From positions 33,452 through 97,451 of the forward strand of contig CAVSIB010000059.1 of assembly GCA_963727835.1 (NCBI GenBank): a stretch of DNA of 64,000 bases. Reading direction: 5' to 3'. How positions within the stretch are numbered: position 1 is the stretch's first letter; each line of letters opens with the position of its first letter. A program made the position numbers and the translations under genes. This document shows positions 60,945 to 64,000 of this stretch, piece after piece. The notes beneath the pieces are model-generated. The model had not been told where the DNA came from and searched no databases. It worked only from the letters and a program-made list of their open reading frames with translations. This stretch comes from G026625185 sp963727835. GTDB lineage: Bacteria; Desulfobacterota; WTBG01; JAGOGO01.

Positions 60945-63900
60945 ATGGAAAAGAGAAATCAAATCAAACTTGCTATAGATGGAAAAGAGATAATATGCGA
61001 ACCAGGAAAAACAATCCTCACGGTGGCTCGGGAAAATGATATAGAAATTCCCACCCTTTGTTACGACCCGCGCCTTGAGCCTTATGGCTCGTGTTTGCTT
61101 TGTGTGGTTGAAGTGGAAGGAACCGACAAACTGCTGCTGTCGTGTACCACCGAGGCCCGTGACGGGATGATAATTAAGACAAATAATGAAAAAACATATA
61201 AGGCCAGAAAAAACGCCCTGGAATTACTTCTTTCCAACCACTTTGCCGACTGCCGGGGACCCTGCTACGAAAAATGTCCCGCGGATGTCAACCCCCAGGG
61301 CTACCTCGCTTTAGCAAACGCAGGCAAATATAAGGAAGCGCTTGAGCTTATCCGGGAAACAAATCCCTTCCCGCTTGTTTGCGGCGCATCTGTGTGCGGT
61401 ATTGTGAGGGCGCCTGCCGAAGAAAAGATGTGGATTCTCCGGTAGCAATTAATTTTGTGAAGCGGTATGTCGCTGATCTTGAATCTGACCACCTTGAAAG
61501 GCCAATCATTCCGCAGCGCAATGGCCACAAAGTGGCAATTGTCGGAGGAGGTCCGGGAGGGCTTTCCTGCGCGTATTTTTTAGCCAAGCGCGGTTACAAA
61601 ATAAAAATATTCGATGCCCACCCAAAGCTTGGAGGCATGTTGAGATATGGGATTCCTGACTATCGCCTCCCCCAAAATATGCTCGATAAAGAAATCCAGT
61701 ACATCGTAGATCATGGAATCGACGTCCAGACCAACGCCCGGCTGGGTAAAGATTTTTGCCTGGACGATTTAAAAGAAGGCTTTGAGTCAATTTTTGTTGC
61801 GCTGGGTGCGCAAAAAGCCAAAAAGATGGGAATAGAAAGAGAGGAAACCGAAGGTGTTATTGGCGGTGTAGACTTTCTTGAAAGAGTTAAAAAACAAGGT
61901 CCTCCGGAATTTAAAGGACATGTGGTCATTGTGGGTGGCGGTAATACCGCAATCGATGCTGCCCGGACAGCATTGCGCTGCAATGCATCGAAAGTTTCGG
62001 TCCTCTATCGCCGAACCCGTCATGAAATGCCTGCTGATGAAGTGGAAATCGAAGATGCCCTGGCAGAAGGAGTGGAAATTGAATTTTTAGTGGCACCGCT
62101 GGAAGTGATCGCGGAAAACGGAAGAGTTAAATCACTGCGCTGCCAGAAAATGGAACTCGGCGAACCTGATGCGAGTGGCCGCCGCCGTCCCGTTCCCGTT
62201 GAGGGCTCCGAATATGACGTAATCTGCAATACCATCATTGCGGCCATCGGACAGGATAGCGATTTAACCGGCACCAAAGGAAATGCTCTGGGTGACCTTA
62301 AAGCAACAAAATGGGATACCATCGTTGCCGATGAAAAAACGTTCGCGACCACCATTAAAGGCGTTTTTGCCGGCGGTGATGTTGTCTCCGGACCAGCGGC
62401 CGCCATCGATGCTATCGGTGCAGGGCGGAAAGCGGCGATGGTTATTGACCGATATATCCAAACCGGCGAGATTCTTCCTGCGACATCGGAATTTCTGAGC
62501 AATAAAACAAATCTGGGCGAAATTCCCAAAAGCTACTTTGAGAGTTTTGAAAAGGTAGATCGATCTTCTATGCACCAAGTTGATGCGGAGATCCGCGTGA
62601 ACAATTTTGATGAAGTTGATAAAGGTATCGCCCCAGCCGCGGTGCACACCGAAACCGCACGCTGTCTTTTCTGCGGCTGCTCGGACATTTTTACCTGCGA
62701 GCTAAAAAGTGTGGCCGGGGAATATGACATCAACCAAAAAAGGTTCGGGGGCACGGTAAAGAAACTCAAGGTTGATGATCGGCATCCCTATATTCTTCTC
62801 GACCCTAATAAATGCATTCTCTGCGGGAAATGCGTTCGTACCTGTGACATGCTTCTCGGGCTGTCTGCTTTGGGCTATATTAACCGGGGCTATGACATGG
62901 TCGTTCGCCCTTCCATGGAAAAACCGCTTCAGGATACCACCTGTATTGCGTGCGGAAATTGCATTGAGACATGTCCAACCGGAGCGATATTATTTCAACC
63001 ATCCCTTTGAGAGACCATGGCCTCAGAACCCCTCGCACCTTGAATCGGTCTGTAACTATTGCGGTATTGGCTGCAATATTGTCTTCAATAAAAAAGATGA
63101 TGATTTTTGGAATGTCACCGCAAAAAAAGAATCTCGCTATATAAAGGGCGAACTATGCATGCGGGGACGTTTCGGCCATCGGCACATCATCAGAGAAAAC
63201 CGTTTATCTGAGCCAAAGGTTCGGGACGGCAGCAAGCAAAAAGCCGCAAAAATATGAGTATGCCATCAACCATGCGGCCAACGGGCTGAAAGCGGTTTAC
63301 GAAAAGCATGGGCCGGACGCGCTTGGATTTTTTGTTTCTCCCAAGGCAACAAACGAAGAGATTTTTATGGTGCAGAAACTTGCCCGCGATGTGTTTAACT
63401 CAAATAATATAGCCAGCTTGTACGATCTAACCGGCACTGACGATGACGGAGAGTTGTATGCGGCCTTTGGAACTACGGCTTCTACCTTGCCACTCCGGCA
63501 GGTAAAAGATGCCGATGTGATCGTCATGCTCAATTCCAATGTTACCGAAGATAACCCGGTGCTGAGTTTTGATATCAAACGAGCGGCACGCAAAGGTGCA
63601 GAACTTATTTCGATAAGCTCCATGGAACTGGAAATAAACAATTTTGCTACCCTGTGGCTCGATACACGGCGGGGAACCAACACTATGCTTCTTAACGCCA
63701 CCATCTCGGAAATAATCAAACACGAAAGATTTGATGCTGCCGAAGTAAACAAACGTGCTAACAATTTTTCTGAATTTAAGAATCAACACTCGATTTCACT
63801 TTCGCGAGCAGCAGAAATAACCGGCGTCGATAAATATAAAATCCAACGATTTGCCAACATCTGTTCGGAGCCGGATAAAAACGTTGTCTTTGTTTACAAC

Positions 63901-64000
63901 GGGGGCTCTTTGTTAGAAAAATCTGCCGGAGACCTTCAGGCTATCGCCAATCTCTTGCTTTTGACCGGTAAAATTGGAAAGGATAATAACGGCCTGATGT
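60945..64000 (+). pseudogene. NuoG/GltD-type fusion flavoprotein, three frameshifts, 3' end outside window
   Basis: Joined frames give a large protein: [2Fe-2S] ferredoxin (Cys in CYDPRLEPYGSCLLC), a GltD/NfnB-like module with Fer4_20 cysteines (CRGPCYEKCPADVNPQGY) and FAD/NAD motifs VAIVGGGPGGLSCAYFLAKR and VVIVGGGNTAIDAARTAL, two ferredoxin motifs (CILCGKCVRTCDM, CIACGNCIETCPTGAI), then a MopB domain starting VCNYCGIGCNIVF. Frame changes at about 61383 (one base lost), 62988 (one gained) and 63225-63250 (one gained). The MopB region where Cys/Sec and His should lie reads NNIASLYDLTGTDDDGEL, lacking both. The architecture resembles Sfr and Sporomusa-type Nfn proteins, which link NADH, NADPH and ferredoxin pools. 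No TGA codon is at the Sec position. Confidence 0.75.

Noticed and set aside
60945..64000. Formate dehydrogenase alpha subunit
   Set aside because: The MopB domain starts with a normal Fe-S motif, but the loop that should hold Cys/Sec and His has neither, and no in-frame TGA lies there. A NuoG/Sfr-like role fits better.
1..64000. tRNA, rRNA, CRISPR or prophage
   Set aside because: I saw no cloverleaf, no rRNA stretch, no regularly spaced repeats and no phage structural genes; a covariance search would be needed to exclude small RNAs.

Overview
The window looks like a chromosomal segment of a Gram-negative anaerobe, most probably a member of the Desulfobacterota (former Deltaproteobacteria) or a close relative. 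Outer-membrane and envelope genes (lptE, murJ, an M23 endopeptidase) show the diderm cell plan. Fe-S enzymes typical of strict anaerobes (an IorA, radical SAM proteins, GlcD/GlcF, a NuoEFG-like operon), a PxxKW cysteine-rich protein, a CooT nickel protein, LarB and sigma-54 promoters point to that lineage. The lineage is inference; no rRNA, tRNA or CRISPR array was seen.

Layout. 1-2763 (minus): 5'-part of ptsI, rsmI and a nucleoside phosphorylase. 3254-3541: PxxKW protein with a strong terminator. 3640-7936 (minus): an envelope/housekeeping operon (M23 peptidase, dtd, mobA, a Mur ligase, an unknown protein). 8268-11069 (plus): bioB, a truncated DUF72 gene, an archaeal-type thymidylate synthase homologue and a frameshifted PAS sensor. 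11485-14274: a divergent dnaA and convergent rarA. 14587-18178: frameshifted iorA, a PflX-like radical SAM gene and a decayed DUF2284 gene. 18474-21080: GerMN protein and EF-G. 21598-26297 (minus): a lactate/glycolate oxidation cluster (Fe-S protein, broken larA, glcD, glcF). 26444-33302: sixA, leuS-lptE-holA, rpsT (minus), murJ. 33346-40853 (minus): a CheY-like regulator, galT, larB, thiL, acpS, cooT and an acyl-CoA dehydrogenase/SDR/Old Yellow Enzyme set. 41495-43270: an accessory patch with a frameshifted secreted protein, a roughly 142-bp MITE, a zinc-ribbon protein and an IS5-type transposase remnant. 43369-46929: smc. 47393-48360: DUF2062 plus frameshifted DUF188. 48836-54964 (plus): gatC-gatA-HD-thiamine binding-gatB-frameshifted mtnA-ilvE. 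55008-55619: a histidine phosphatase. 55850-64000: two nearly identical sigma-54-driven regulator genes in tandem, then nuoE-nuoF and a giant NuoG/GltD fusion running off the window.

The most interesting part is the right end. Each regulator has a phosphoreceiver followed by two tandem Lrp/AsnC-type ligand-binding (RAM) domains and no DNA-binding domain. Each copy carries its own near-perfect sigma-54 promoter. The first copy is followed by a 72-bp stray piece of nuoE that holds an 11-bp hairpin. The downstream operon looks like an NAD(P)H/ferredoxin-linked multi-pool oxidoreductase: NuoE, NuoF, then [2Fe-2S]-GltD/NfnB-type flavoprotein-[4Fe-4S]-MopB in one polypeptide. The MopB part appears to lack the Cys/Sec ligand and catalytic His of formate dehydrogenases.

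About ten frameshifts or truncations fall almost only in catabolic or accessory genes (PAS, iorA, DUF2284, larA, DUF72, DUF188, mtnA, the NuoG-like gene). Long essential genes (smc, leuS, fusA, gatAB, murJ, dnaA) are intact. Gene decay is therefore a better fit than random sequencing error, though the sequence alone cannot settle it.
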